Both the position numbers and the translations under genes were made by a program. Shown here one piece after another: positions 17,127-26,195 of a stretch of 64,000 nt of DNA (the stretch's first letter is position 1; each line of letters opens with the position of its first letter). The stretch covers positions 1 to 64,000 of the forward strand of contig CAVXXB010000002.1 of assembly GCA_963765585.1 (NCBI GenBank), read 5' to 3'. A model generated the notes under the pieces. It had not been told where the DNA came from. It saw nothing but the letters and a program-made list of their open reading frames with translations, and did not search any database. This DNA is from CAVXXB01 sp963765585 (GTDB taxonomy: Bacteria; Calditrichota; Calditrichia; JAJRVZ01).

Positions 17127-18440
17127 TTAAAAATGATATAATAAATAAACTGTATTATAATTACTGCCACCGCTAATTCTTCCAAATTGCTGCGCTGTAC
17201 CAAAAATACCGGAACGATGATGCAGACTCCAGCCCAGCCAAAAGTGTTTTAATTGATCTCCACCAAAAATATCTCCGATATTTATATCTAAAGATGGGTC
17301 CAGATAGTTTAGCAGGTTACTGGTTCGGTAATCTTTACCCTCCAGGTCTGATCTTTCTACATATGGCACGTTATTGACATATGACCAACCTTCAGCAAAG
17401 CCGATGCGCCAGCGTACCGGCCAGGGAATGGGAACATAAAATTTTATTGCCAGAACAAGTTCCAGGGCAGATTTCTGTACCGATGAACTCCAGTGATAGG
17501 CTAATCCACTTGTTATAAAAAAATGAACCGGCAGGGTAAAAATATTATCCGTTAAAGGATGCCCATAGAAAATATTGGTCAGTTTATTATTATAGGGATC
17601 AGGTTCATTTTCAAAACGAATAATTTCATTCAGAGATGCGGTAGACGCCCAGCCATGTGCAACCCGAACATAAGGAGAGATGGAAAGTTCTTCTTTTCGT
17701 GGCTTTGAGTGATCATTACTAAAACCTGCTCCCAGGAAGAATTGTGGAACCATTTTATTTCTTACAAATTCGACATCTCTTACTTTTTTCTCCAAATGCG
17801 TTATTTTAGCAGAACCAGTGATATATAGATTTGTCCATATCCGTAAACTGGCGATAATTCCCAGTGACCACTCCATACCACCATTTATATCCACTTGATT
17901 TAATCCATAATAATAGCTATTAAAAGATGAACTTTTAAATTTTAACATGGCATTTGGAGTGATTCGCACATTTCCAAATTGTTTTTGTATGCCGGCCCGA
18001 ATATTAGCTGCGTAATTCCAGCGCCAGTCACTTACCAACTCCAGATCGACAAAGGATAACTCAGTAGGTGAATATCTTGCTTGTAATCCCCATAGCACAG
18101 CATCACCCTGGATTTGATTCTGATACTGTTCGGGAACATCGAAAAAACGCATCCGGCCAATTGCGCCGAATCGCCAGTCTTTGTGCTGATGAATTATAAA
18201 TCCGCCTTCCGTTCCCCAAAAATAAAATCTTTTACCTTCATAGAAAATCAATGGGACAACAGTCGCCACATATTTGTCGCCCTCAGTTTCAAAAGGGATA
18301 AATGCTGATCGCATAGCCATACCGATAGCCCAGGGAGGTTCGGACCAGGTTTTTTGTTTTTTTTCCTGAGCAAATAATTGTTGCATACAAATAATGATGA
18401 ATAAAATCATGAAGTATTTTTTTTTCATTTTAACCCGCAA
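17127..18440 (-). CDS. MipA/OmpV family outer-membrane protein, paralogue 1
   Basis: A 437-residue outer-membrane protein with a signal peptide (FMILFIIICMQQLFAQ; likely start at the second ATG, MKKKYF). VVPLIFYEGKRFYFWGTEGGF is the hallmark N-terminal part of MipA/OmpV proteins, and the C-terminus reads WLGWSLHHRSGIFGTAQQFG ... YLLYHF with a final phenylalanine. Known MipA is a scaffold for murein enzymes; OmpV is a porin-like protein, so function here is open. A second family member with the same C-terminal motif lies on the opposite strand at 34154-35453. Confidence 0.85.
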   Translation of the reverse strand: MRVKMKKKYFMILFIIICMQQLFAQEKKQKTWSEPPWAIGMAMRSAFIPFETEGDKYVATVVPLIFYEGKRFYFWGTEGGFIIHQHKDWRFGAIGRMRFFDVPEQYQNQIQGDAVLWGLQARYSPTELSFVDLELVSDWRWNYAANIRAGIQKQFGNVRITPNAMLKFKSSSFNSYYYGLNQVDINGGMEWSLGIIASLRIWTNLYITGSAKITHLEKKVRDVEFVRNKMVPQFFLGAGFSNDHSKPRKEELSISPYVRVAHGWASTASLNEIIRFENEPDPYNNKLTNIFYGHPLTDNIFTLPVHFFITSGLAYHWSSSVQKSALELVLAIKFYVPIPWPVRWRIGFAEGWSYVNNVPYVERSDLEGKDYRTSNLLNYLDPSLDINIGDIFGGDQLKHFWLGWSLHHRSGIFGTAQQFGRISGGSNYNTVYLLYHF

Positions 18441-18575
18441 CCTTTCTAATGTATGTGCCTGTGGGCAAGAGCCACCGATTATAACGATTTCCTCCCTTGT
18501 AGTACGCGGTCTACGACGGAAATCACATCTGGATCAAATCTTCCAAGATTTGACGAGCAACCTTGAACCTATATC

Positions 18576-19289
18576 TTAGTCCAACCACCCACCCCTCCGA
18601 AAAAACAGGTACATACCACTGCCCACAAGGGCCATCAGACCCAGGGCCAATGGATAGCCAAAGGGAATACCTAATTCGGGCATGATCTCAAAATTCATAC
18701 CCCAGATCCCGGCCAAAAGCGTGATTGGTGAAAAAATGGCGGACAAGACTGTCAGCATATTCAGACGGCGGTTAGTCTGATCCTGGGCATGCATTTGTAA
18801 ACCGGATCGCAAGATAGCAATATGTTCGACCTGCCGCGATAATGCGCCCTGCGCCGCCTGCAGATTTACCAGGGCACAGTTCATATATTCCTGAGCATCT
18901 CTGAGTTTGAAAAATGATTTATCGGTCCCGCTCAGCGCTTTTACAGCCGGCAGCTGATCATTGACCGCAGTTCCCAGTGCAGTCACTTCGGATTGAATAT
19001 CCAGTAACTCATCTGCTTCCACACTACCTGGATCTCTATCCATACGCTTCTGCATTGCAATCAGTGCTGTTCTTATTTGTGTAGTGAGTTGCAGACAGGC
19101 CTGAGCCAAGTCAATCAGATATGGCTGAGAGCAGCCCGGCAATGCTGCGATCAGGAAGCCAATCTTCCGCACCTTCCAGTATATCTGATTGCTGCAGGTG
19201 CAGCACCGGCTTATTATGTACAGTAAGCAATAAATTCTCCCGGCAAAGCACTGCCAGATAATCCACTTCCAGCGGAACCCTGGCACCAA
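18576..19289 (-). CDS. CorA-family divalent cation transporter, C-terminal piece
   Basis: C-terminal half of a CorA-like transporter. The long stalk helix (about DLAQACLQLTTQIRTALIAM onwards) leads to two transmembrane segments, the first ending in GIWGMNFEIMPEL. GMN is the invariant CorA selectivity motif at the pore mouth; the MPEL after it replaces the more usual MPEL/MPxW loop and fits. The second TM is YPLALGLMALVGSGMYLFF. Coding in this frame begins near 19130, the first ~50 residues of the open frame being out of register. Confidence 0.82.
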   Translation of the reverse strand: MVPGFRWKWIIWQCFAGRIYCLLYIISRCCTCSNQIYWKVRKIGFLIAALPGCSQPYLIDLAQACLQLTTQIRTALIAMQKRMDRDPGSVEADELLDIQSEVTALGTAVNDQLPAVKALSGTDKSFFKLRDAQEYMNCALVNLQAAQGALSRQVEHIAILRSGLQMHAQDQTNRRLNMLTVLSAIFSPITLLAGIWGMNFEIMPELGIPFGYPLALGLMALVGSGMYLFFRRGGWLD

Positions 19290-19545
19290 CCAGAACCGGA
19301 ATCACCATCATAATTTCCTTTTTTAGCGGATAAAAGCCAGCCCTGTCCCTGGTTTCAACACACAGCTGCCGGGACAGACCTGTGATTTTCAGTTTATCCA
19401 TCCATTCTTCCAGCTCTTCCGGTGAAAAGTCCTGTATATCCAACCAGATCCTCTCATTCCCGCTCTTAATCATTTCAACCGCATTTTCCGGATCAAGCAT
19501 GGTCAGTTGTAAATCATCATTGATTTTCAGGCTTTGGACTTTCAT
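19111..19545 (-). CDS. CorA-family divalent cation transporter, N-terminal piece
   Basis: Cytoplasmic N-terminal domain of the CorA-like protein: RIWLDIQDFSPEELEEWMDKLKI, then MMVIPVLVGARVPLEVDYLAV and NLLLTVHNKPVLHL, the alpha/beta funnel of the family. It joins the C-terminal piece by a one-base shift near 19130, giving about 325 residues in all, a normal CorA length. The start at 19545 is the natural ATG. It lies between the two DUF1254 paralogues and the MipA gene, on the same strand. Confidence 0.8.
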   Translation of the reverse strand: MKVQSLKINDDLQLTMLDPENAVEMIKSGNERIWLDIQDFSPEELEEWMDKLKITGLSRQLCVETRDRAGFYPLKKEIMMVIPVLVGARVPLEVDYLAVLCRENLLLTVHNKPVLHLQQSDILEGAEDWLPDRSIAGLLSAISD

Positions 19546-19574
19546 CTTGCATGTACCTTTTTTCTAATAAGGTT

Positions 19575-19712
19575 GAGAACACTTGGCACTAGGCACTCGT
19601 CACTGGTCGAAGCGAAGCGGAGACCCCGTTTTACGAGGGCACTCGCAGGTCGTAAAAAATAGGTTGATCCGTACAGCACCAGATACCGAGAGCCTAGTCC
19701 AGTGCCCAGTAT
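19575..19712. repeat. Fold-back word pair with CCCCGTTTTACG hairpin
   Basis: GGCACTAGGCACTCGTCACTGG (19584-19605) and an inverted partner near 19679-19710 (CCAGATACCGAGAGCC onwards) enclose the GAAGCGAAGCGGAGACCCCG hairpin leader. Fills the gap between the CorA gene and the second DUF1254 gene. Confidence 0.6.
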
Positions 19713-19743
19713 CTATAACAAACGCCTCTTCCTTCCCTCATCT

Positions 19744-21372
19744 TTATTTTACCAACTCCACATCATTCGGAATCCAAGTTTTATTATGAAATGGCGCCGT
19801 TGGCCCATAGTAGCGGATGTAAACAAAGAAGCCTTGATTCGGCAATGTTTGTACCCAATTTTGCTCTGCAACACCTTCCGGAAGTTCATTTGAAAAATAG
19901 ATATCTACTGAGCCATCGTCGTTTGCAACCGGTGCAGGCACTTTTTGGCTGCTCATACTTGGGTAAGGCTGCGTTGTTTTAATCATGCAACGTGAATAAG
20001 GATCGTAAACGAGAACCGACCAGAACATGGCTGCGGGCACATTTGGTAACATTCTCATCTTATAGGTCTTGTTACCATCCAGGAATTCACCGGTCTTGTC
20101 TTTATAAGTTGTTTGATATTGCGAACCTAAACCATCGGGCATTCTTGCTGCCATTGCAGGGGTAATTCCATCAGCAGTAAAATGGAAAACGGTACGTGCT
20201 TCTACATCGATATAATCTCCTTCATAAAAGGTTGAGTTGCTGGTAATGTATGGGCTCTCCCATTCTCTATCTTTGTAAACTTTACCATTTTCATCACGGT
20301 TGTTAAACGCAATTACACGAGACATGGCTACTGCCTCCAATGCAGCCTGATTCATAATATTCACCATACGCGCATCGGGATTAAAGTCTTTACCTTTTAC
20401 AATACCAAGAGAAGCCAATTTACCTAACAACTCTTTACCAAAAGCCTCAGCAGGTTCGTAGTTAATAATTTCGTGCATCCATTTAAATGCCATTGCATCT
20501 TCAGGAACCAATGAGTTCATGTCTACACCAGAAACATTCTTGTATTTGTTTTCTCTGGGGCCAGTTTCCAGCGGATAGACTTTGCAATTCTCACGAACAA
20601 ATTCCATGGCTTTTTCACCTTCACCAACAATGGCCGTATTAGCTCTTAGGAATGAAAAGTTGTTGTAGGTTTTTGAATGCACAACAAAGTAGCCATCAGG
20701 AATATCGCCTTCATAACCAGGAGGGATTATTAAGTATTTTCCACCTTTACCTTTATCCATCCCTGTTGGGCCTACATCCGCCACAAAAAGGAAATTATGA
20801 TCATTCAGGGGACCCATGACACCTTTCGGTACTTCAAATACAGTAGGACCATCCTTTTTTAGGTCTAAAATTACAAAGAGATAAATACTTTCGGTATTGC
20901 CTGTCAAATACATACCCTTAGAATCCAAACGATTGGCTGTTGCATTAATGTCAGAACTGCTGGTAACGCCATAATCACGAACATTTCCTTTTAACATACC
21001 GTGCATGGAAAGCGCCGGGGTCATATCCAGATACAGTTGTGTGGCACGTTGCAGGTCTAATTCATCATACACTTTTTGAATGGTTGCTTCGGTAGGATAT
21101 CCACCTGGAAATTCCAACTTCCCATAACGTGTGTTGATGTCATCCGGTGCATGTTTGTAATTTACATTGGATGCAGGCTCACTTCCTGCCAGGGCATAAA
21201 TGTCCTTGCTGGCATTTTGAGCGGAGGAGCTAATGTCCATTGTTTTGGAAACATCCGGCAATTGATAAGTGGTTTGAGCCTCCTTTTTTGCACAACCAAA
21301 GGGAACCATTCCAATGAGTGTGATTAAAAGAGCCACAATCACAGCGGTTTTGAAAAAATTAAACGAATTCAT
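19744..21372 (-). CDS. DUF1254/DUF1214 lipoprotein, paralogue 2
   Basis: A 542-residue paralogue of the protein at 15263-16816. It differs in having a lipoprotein leader (VALLITLIGMVPFGC, Cys27) rather than a plain signal peptide, so it should be membrane-anchored while its paralogue is soluble. DUF1254 landmarks are LYLDMTPALSMHGMLKGN, LDLKKDGPTVFEVPKGVMG and GKYLIIPPGYEGDIPDGY; DUF1214 landmarks are MRMLPNVPAAMFWSVLVYDPYSRCMI and HNKTWIPNDVELVK. Intact, with AGGAGA upstream of the ATG. Two copies separated by a CorA transporter and a MipA/OmpV protein suggest a related envelope role. Confidence 0.9.
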   Translation of the reverse strand: MNSFNFFKTAVIVALLITLIGMVPFGCAKKEAQTTYQLPDVSKTMDISSSAQNASKDIYALAGSEPASNVNYKHAPDDINTRYGKLEFPGGYPTEATIQKVYDELDLQRATQLYLDMTPALSMHGMLKGNVRDYGVTSSSDINATANRLDSKGMYLTGNTESIYLFVILDLKKDGPTVFEVPKGVMGPLNDHNFLFVADVGPTGMDKGKGGKYLIIPPGYEGDIPDGYFVVHSKTYNNFSFLRANTAIVGEGEKAMEFVRENCKVYPLETGPRENKYKNVSGVDMNSLVPEDAMAFKWMHEIINYEPAEAFGKELLGKLASLGIVKGKDFNPDARMVNIMNQAALEAVAMSRVIAFNNRDENGKVYKDREWESPYITSNSTFYEGDYIDVEARTVFHFTADGITPAMAARMPDGLGSQYQTTYKDKTGEFLDGNKTYKMRMLPNVPAAMFWSVLVYDPYSRCMIKTTQPYPSMSSQKVPAPVANDDGSVDIYFSNELPEGVAEQNWVQTLPNQGFFVYIRYYGPTAPFHNKTWIPNDVELVK

Positions 21373-21557
21373 AAATCTGTCTCCTTTTATTATGGTTAGT
21401 GATACTTAGTTATCGATCGTCGATACTTGTCGTAGCGAAGCGGAGACCCCGTTTTACGGGGGTACTCGTTGCTCGCCTCTCTCCCGGAAAGATGCGAGCG
21501 CCCAGATCCGAGTGCCGAGTGCAACTTTGAACTGTGATCACACTACCTCATTGAATT

Positions 21558-22493
21558 CTAACTCCCCCCCCACCGGTATTGCCAGGCGACGATAAAGGTA
21601 TCGAAATCAGCACCTGCCCGCGTGGTGATACCGGAGGTAAATGCAGCCTTCAATGAATTGGAAGCACTGACCGGAAATACCAGGGTCAGCCCCGTACGAT
21701 TGTTTGTTTGGGCATTATTACTGGCAACCCCATTAAAAATGGTCTCGCCGCCATAACTTTGGCCGAAAGAAAATGCCCCCCAGAATCCCCGCTTGAATTG
21801 GTAGATAGCATGTAATTGCAGTGAAAACATGGGATCTTGCGCCAAAGTGTTGCCACCATAGAAATTATTGTTCGTGGTAAAAAACCAGGCACTGGCATAT
21901 CCCTCCAGTACAAAGCGTCCCAGAACCTGGGCAATACCTATTCGCGGACTCACCTGCCAGCGGCCGCTGCTCAGGTTAAAAAATTTATTGTCATTATATT
22001 GGCCCACGGGTACACGAACTTTGAGACTGAAGCCAATCATCGTATTATTTTTATATCCGGCAAATTTTGCCAGGGGCAATGCCGGTGCACCATAAAAATT
22101 CACGCTTAAGGCAATCATAGGATCACCAAGACCGGTGCGAACCGTACTGGTATCGACACCATCCAGATCCGCACGCCATTTGCAGGTGGCCACAGGCAAT
22201 AAGGCAGTAATCCGGCCGGAAAGCCCAAAAAAATCAATGGATCTGGCATAGGCAGCGCTGACGGAATGCAAGTTTGCTTCTGTGCCTTCAATCGGCAACG
22301 ACTGGTCCAAAACCACATTTCCCACGGAGTAGCCATATCCAAGCAGGGCAAAGTTCATTCCCACCGGCGCCGGTGAGAGGAAGCGCGGTTCAAGGTCCTG
22401 GGCCTGCAGTGGAATTACCAACAACAGACCAAAGAGCATAACGTGACGGCCAAAATTTTTAAAGAGTAGCATATAGTTCCAAACTTTATTCAT
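21558..22493 (-). CDS. Putative outer-membrane channel, MetA-pathway-like
   Basis: Barrel protein with the look of the phenol-degradation MetA-like / transporter family: FLSPAPVGMNFALLGYGYSVG at the start, then SAAYARSIDFFGLSGRITALLP, GFSLKVRVPVGQYND and a C-terminal WQYRWGGS. I start it at the ATG at 22493 (MNKVWNYMLLFKNFG, with a signal peptide ending LLLVIPLQAQ). The longer open frame to 22676 begins in a dispersed repeat, whose translation CHCEERNDEAIS is a well-known repeat artefact. About 311 residues; intact. Substrate unknown. Confidence 0.75.
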   Translation of the reverse strand: MNKVWNYMLLFKNFGRHVMLFGLLLVIPLQAQDLEPRFLSPAPVGMNFALLGYGYSVGNVVLDQSLPIEGTEANLHSVSAAYARSIDFFGLSGRITALLPVATCKWRADLDGVDTSTVRTGLGDPMIALSVNFYGAPALPLAKFAGYKNNTMIGFSLKVRVPVGQYNDNKFFNLSSGRWQVSPRIGIAQVLGRFVLEGYASAWFFTTNNNFYGGNTLAQDPMFSLQLHAIYQFKRGFWGAFSFGQSYGGETIFNGVASNNAQTNNRTGLTLVFPVSASNSLKAAFTSGITTRAGADFDTFIVAWQYRWGGS

Positions 22494-23014
22494 TATTGAT
22501 GAGATTGCTTCGTCGTTTCTCTCCTCGCAATGACATGCAAGTCTCAAATGAATTATTAGGCCAAAAAGATTTGTGATGAAAACTGGGTTAAAAGTAGTGG
22601 TAAAAAAAAGATGTAAACAGACCCAAAAGTTGTAAAGAGAGTTGTAAAAAAGTTGTAGATGATAAAAACTCGGCACTGGTCGTAGCGAAGCGGGGACCCC
22701 GTTTTACGGGGGCACTCGGTACTCGCCACTCGGTGCTCGGTGAAGAATGGAAATAGAAACTGGGAATTGGGATTAGATTTTTGTATCTCTGGGCGCTTGT
22801 AACTTGATACTGATGAATAAACAAATTTAAAGTACTATATTGTTAATCCCGAAGGGATAAATTTATTGTAGCGGGCACGCCCGCAGTGTCGTTCCCCCTC
22901 CCTAATGTTAGGGAGGGGGATGAAGGGGGTGGGTTAAGTATGGATAGAGATGATCAACTACTTCTCAGAATGGATTGTTACGAGTGCCGAGCGCCGAGCG
23001 CTGAGTGACGAGTT
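22494..23014. repeat. Intergenic repeat block, concentric inverted words
   Basis: No gene. Begins with the GAGATTGCTTCGTCG...CTCGCAATGACA repeat (22499-22535). Next come the CCCCGTTTTACGGGG hairpin (22696-22711) and CACTCGGTACTCGCC words (22712-22742). Inside are TCCCGAAGGGA, GGGCACGCCCGC and CCCCCTCCCTAATG...AGGGAGGGGG hairpins (22847-22922). The block closes with GAGTGCCGAGCGCCGAG words (22981-23011), inverted relative to the first array. Confidence 0.7.
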
Positions 23015-23887
23015 TCATTCAATAATCCCCAACTCCTTGCTTTTGGAGATGACTTGCATGCGGCTGTTCACATTTAACTTTTGGAAAACATTGGAGAGAT
23101 GCCTTTGATGGTCTCTGTAGATATAAATAATTCTGCGGCGATTTCTTTGTTCCGATTTCCTTTGGCAAGCAGGGTGACCACATCCATTTCCCGTGAGGTA
23201 AGGATACTCGCTTTCCCCGCCTGGTACATGCCGCTGAGACTTTGGCCGGCTCCACAATCTGATTGGGTCTGAGCTCCCCCCGCCGGTATATCTGTATAAT
23301 TTATACATAGTGTTTATCAATTTTTCGATATACTCCCCGGTGATATCTTTCGCTTCCAGTCGTTTCAGCATATCCGGCATTGTCGGTCCTGCTTCAACAA
23401 AGGGACGGATCCAGCCACCGGGTTGCGCCTTATTAACCGCCTCTTCCAGAAATGTTTGAGCCTCGGTCGTGCGTTCGAGTTTATCCAGGGCGACCGACTG
23501 CAGAACCAGGATTTCTATCTTTTGATAGGTATTATGTAATTTATCAATCCCTTTTACTAATGAATCAAGGAGTCCCAACGCCCGGACCACATCATCATTC
23601 GTACCGGCAAGTATTAATATTCTGGTTTGCGTGATGACCGGGATTTCCAGCCAGAAATTCATACTTGGCACATGGGTTTCCGCATCATAGGATCGGGCCC
23701 ATTCAAGACCCATTTTTGATTCACCCCGCATAAATGAGAGTCGCGCATTACATGATTCGGCCACATCAATATGGCCGGATTCGCCTGCTTCTTGGCTAAA
23801 TTCTATAAGTCCGTCAATGACATTTGTTGCCTGATCTGTTTGACCCATTAATTGATGGCTAATACCCAGACCCGACATGATATCCAC
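23015..23887 (-). CDS. Receiver-STAND-LuxR regulator, C-terminal piece
   Basis: C-terminal part of the regulator that starts at 26177: TPR-like helices, then a LuxR-type helix-turn-helix. The HTH is split over frames: this frame reads the TPR end (FVEAGPTMPDMLKRL) and the last helix (NVFQKLNVNSRMQVISKSKELGI), while the middle (ILTSREMDVVTLLAKG, NRNKEIAAELFISTETIK) is in the next frame between about 23276 and 23105. The two shifts coincide with a run of six C (23276-23281) and a run of three T (23104-23106), where one added A on the coding strand restores TIKRHLSNVF. Confidence 0.82.
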   Translation of the reverse strand: MDIMSGLGISHQLMGQTDQATNVIDGLIEFSQEAGESGHIDVAESCNARLSFMRGESKMGLEWARSYDAETHVPSMNFWLEIPVITQTRILILAGTNDDVVRALGLLDSLVKGIDKLHNTYQKIEILVLQSVALDKLERTTEAQTFLEEAVNKAQPGGWIRPFVEAGPTMPDMLKRLEAKDITGEYIEKLINTMYKLYRYTGGGSSDPIRLWSRPKSQRHVPGGESEYPYLTGNGCGHPACQRKSEQRNRRRIIYIYRDHQRHLSNVFQKLNVNSRMQVISKSKELGIIE

Positions 23888-23918
23888 GGCAATTTTTGCA
23901 TTAACGATAGATTTACCT

Positions 23919-26177
23919 TCAACTGCCGATAAAAATATCTTTTACGGCCCCTTCCAGGTCAAATGAATTGAGATTAATATTTGCTTTCGCATATTGAGCA
24001 AAAACTCTGATATATGCCAGGTTTTCCTGCTCAGCAAATATTTCCAGCCTTTTTGCCGCAGCATTAGCCAGTTCAAGATTTCCCATATGCAAATACAGAA
24101 AAACCAGCCCAGTTAACAGCCGCGAGTAAATCATACCACCCGGCGAATTTTCCGTACGAATTTTCTTTTCTAACGACTTAATAGCTTCTTCACCATGGCC
24201 GGACATCTGACGCGCCATAGCCAAGCACAATTCAATTTCCGCTCTTATCATTTCATAGTTTTCAGGGATCTCTTCTTTTGCCTCTTGCAGTAGTTTCAGA
24301 GCCGCTTCCCCATCGCCATTCAAATATATTAATATATATGCGTGACAAAATTTTGCTTCGGCCCTTAAGCCTGGATCAGTTGCATCTCCCGATAACATGG
24401 TATCTATTTGCTCGAGAACAGGAATCATTTCAAGCAGGCGAAATTGTTCAAAAAGTAAAAATACATGGGTCAGCATTAGTGCAATCCGCTGCTGTTTTAT
24501 CTCGTCCGGTATCATATCTAACCACCTAAGGACGACATACCATCTGTCCCGGTTCAGTTCAGCATGCCGGTGTTGTTCAATTATCTCAGCGGCTTTAACA
24601 GGATCTTCAGCAGCCAGCGTATGGCGGATTGCATTATCGATAAATCCCCGGCTAACAAACCAGTCACTGGCCCGCGAATGTAATTCGGCAATTTCTTTTC
24701 CATTTCTATTATCTTTTAATCGCCTTAAAAGCAATTCCTGTAAAAGATGATGATAACGATACCACTCATTCTGGTCATCTAACGGCATTATAAATAAATT
24801 AGATTTGACTAATAACTCAATAAAATCACCACCCGAAATCTTCTCTTTCTGATCAGGTATCTCAGACACATTAACCGCATCGATCAGATCGGCACAAAAT
24901 CTTTCGAAAATCGAGATGTTCATTAAATAATCCTGGATATGCACAGGCTGTTTAAGTAACACCTCCTCAACCAGGAATTCAGATACCAGGCGGGAATCGC
25001 CTTTCATGCTTGCCAACAGCCGTTCCATATCATCCGCATTGCTGACCAGTAGTGCAGTCAGGCGCAACCCGGCGATCCATCCTTCGGTTTTTTTTAATAC
25101 AGATTCCGCAAGCCGATCATCCAATTCCATGCCATAAAGATTTTTAAACAAGGAATTTATTTCAAAAGTAGTAAAGCAAAGCTGATCGATACGAATCTCG
25201 TTGATCCGGCCGTGTGCCCGTAAATTACTCAACCGTAATGGTGGATCACGCCGGCTGATCAGAGTGAGATTCACATTCTCAGGTGGAAAATGCAGCAGTT
25301 CATCAATTAGGTTGTGAATCGACTCTTGCTCAATCCGGTGGTAGTCATCCAATACCAGAATAAATTCCTGATCAATACCATCCAGTTCATTGATCAGGAT
25401 TTGTGATATAACTGGCAGGGATGGTAATTCTGCCGTTTGTATCAATGAACTGGTTTCCCTTAATTGGGATGGAAAAATCCGCTCCACTGCAGATATAAAA
25501 TATTTTAAAAAAATACGCAGATCATTATGTTCTTCATCCAGTGTTAGCCAGCTGTGCTGACTTGTCGTACTTTCAAGCCACTGACTCACCGCGATACTTT
25601 TGCCATAACCGGCCCCTGCCGATACCAACGTCAGCGGCCTGGATTTATTCTCCTCCAATTGCTGAATAATACCGGTTCTGATGACGATATCATCTGATAT
25701 GGATGGACGGTGTAATTTGGTACGTAGAATTGTGCTATCAGTATCACGCATCTCCTCAGCCCCGGTATCATCTTTTTCCAGTGCAATACTGGTGATGGCC
25801 GAACTCAGATACATTTCCCCTTTGGCCACTTTTTTAAGAGCCTGCACCAGCTCTTCCGGGGCGCTGTCTTTAACCAAATAACCGGTCGCTCCGGCACCCA
25901 GCATTTCTTTGATATAACGCTTGCCGGTATGAATCGATAGCGCAATTATTTTTATATCATTTTGCTCTTTGAGAATTTGTCGGGTTGCTTCAATGCCATC
26001 CATATCCGGCATACTGATATCCATGATCACTACATCCGGGGTTTTCTTGCGGATTTTTTCAACGGCCTCCCGGCCATTACCCGCTTCGCCAATAATGGTA
26101 ATATCCGCTTCTGCCTCCAGTAATGCCCGAATACCGGCAACAAACAGAGGATGGTCATCGACAATGAATACTTTCAT
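23919..26177 (-). CDS. Response-regulator receiver fused to MalT-like STAND ATPase
   Basis: Residues 1-135 are a NarL-type receiver: VDDHP, phospho-acceptor Asp53 in VVIMDISMPDMDG, then GATGYLVKDS. After a short linker comes a MalT-like protein: STAND Walker A GAGYGKS (188-194), FILVLDDYHRIE, LTLISRRDPPLRL, EWYRYHHLLQELLLRRL, then TPR helices. The frame is lost at GAVKDIFIG near 23919, next to a run of five A on the plus strand; the next frame (SAVEGKSIVNAKIA) carries on to the 23015-23887 piece with the LuxR HTH. Full protein is about 1,050 residues. The likely phosphodonor is the giant kinase encoded just upstream. Confidence 0.88.
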   Translation of the reverse strand: MKVFIVDDHPLFVAGIRALLEAEADITIIGEAGNGREAVEKIRKKTPDVVIMDISMPDMDGIEATRQILKEQNDIKIIALSIHTGKRYIKEMLGAGATGYLVKDSAPEELVQALKKVAKGEMYLSSAITSIALEKDDTGAEEMRDTDSTILRTKLHRPSISDDIVIRTGIIQQLEENKSRPLTLVSAGAGYGKSIAVSQWLESTTSQHSWLTLDEEHNDLRIFLKYFISAVERIFPSQLRETSSLIQTAELPSLPVISQILINELDGIDQEFILVLDDYHRIEQESIHNLIDELLHFPPENVNLTLISRRDPPLRLSNLRAHGRINEIRIDQLCFTTFEINSLFKNLYGMELDDRLAESVLKKTEGWIAGLRLTALLVSNADDMERLLASMKGDSRLVSEFLVEEVLLKQPVHIQDYLMNISIFERFCADLIDAVNVSEIPDQKEKISGGDFIELLVKSNLFIMPLDDQNEWYRYHHLLQELLLRRLKDNRNGKEIAELHSRASDWFVSRGFIDNAIRHTLAAEDPVKAAEIIEQHRHAELNRDRWYVVLRWLDMIPDEIKQQRIALMLTHVFLLFEQFRLLEMIPVLEQIDTMLSGDATDPGLRAEAKFCHAYILIYLNGDGEAALKLLQEAKEEIPENYEMIRAEIELCLAMARQMSGHGEEAIKSLEKKIRTENSPGGMIYSRLLTGLVFLYLHMGNLELANAAAKRLEIFAEQENLAYIRVFAQYAKANINLNSFDLEGAVKDIFIGS

Positions 26178-26195
26178 TTATCTCTCTCTTTATAA

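Noticed and set aside
21558..22676. Longer start for the barrel gene including CHCEERNDEAIS
   Set aside because: The peptide is the translation of a dispersed repeat; a signal peptide follows the later ATG at 22493.
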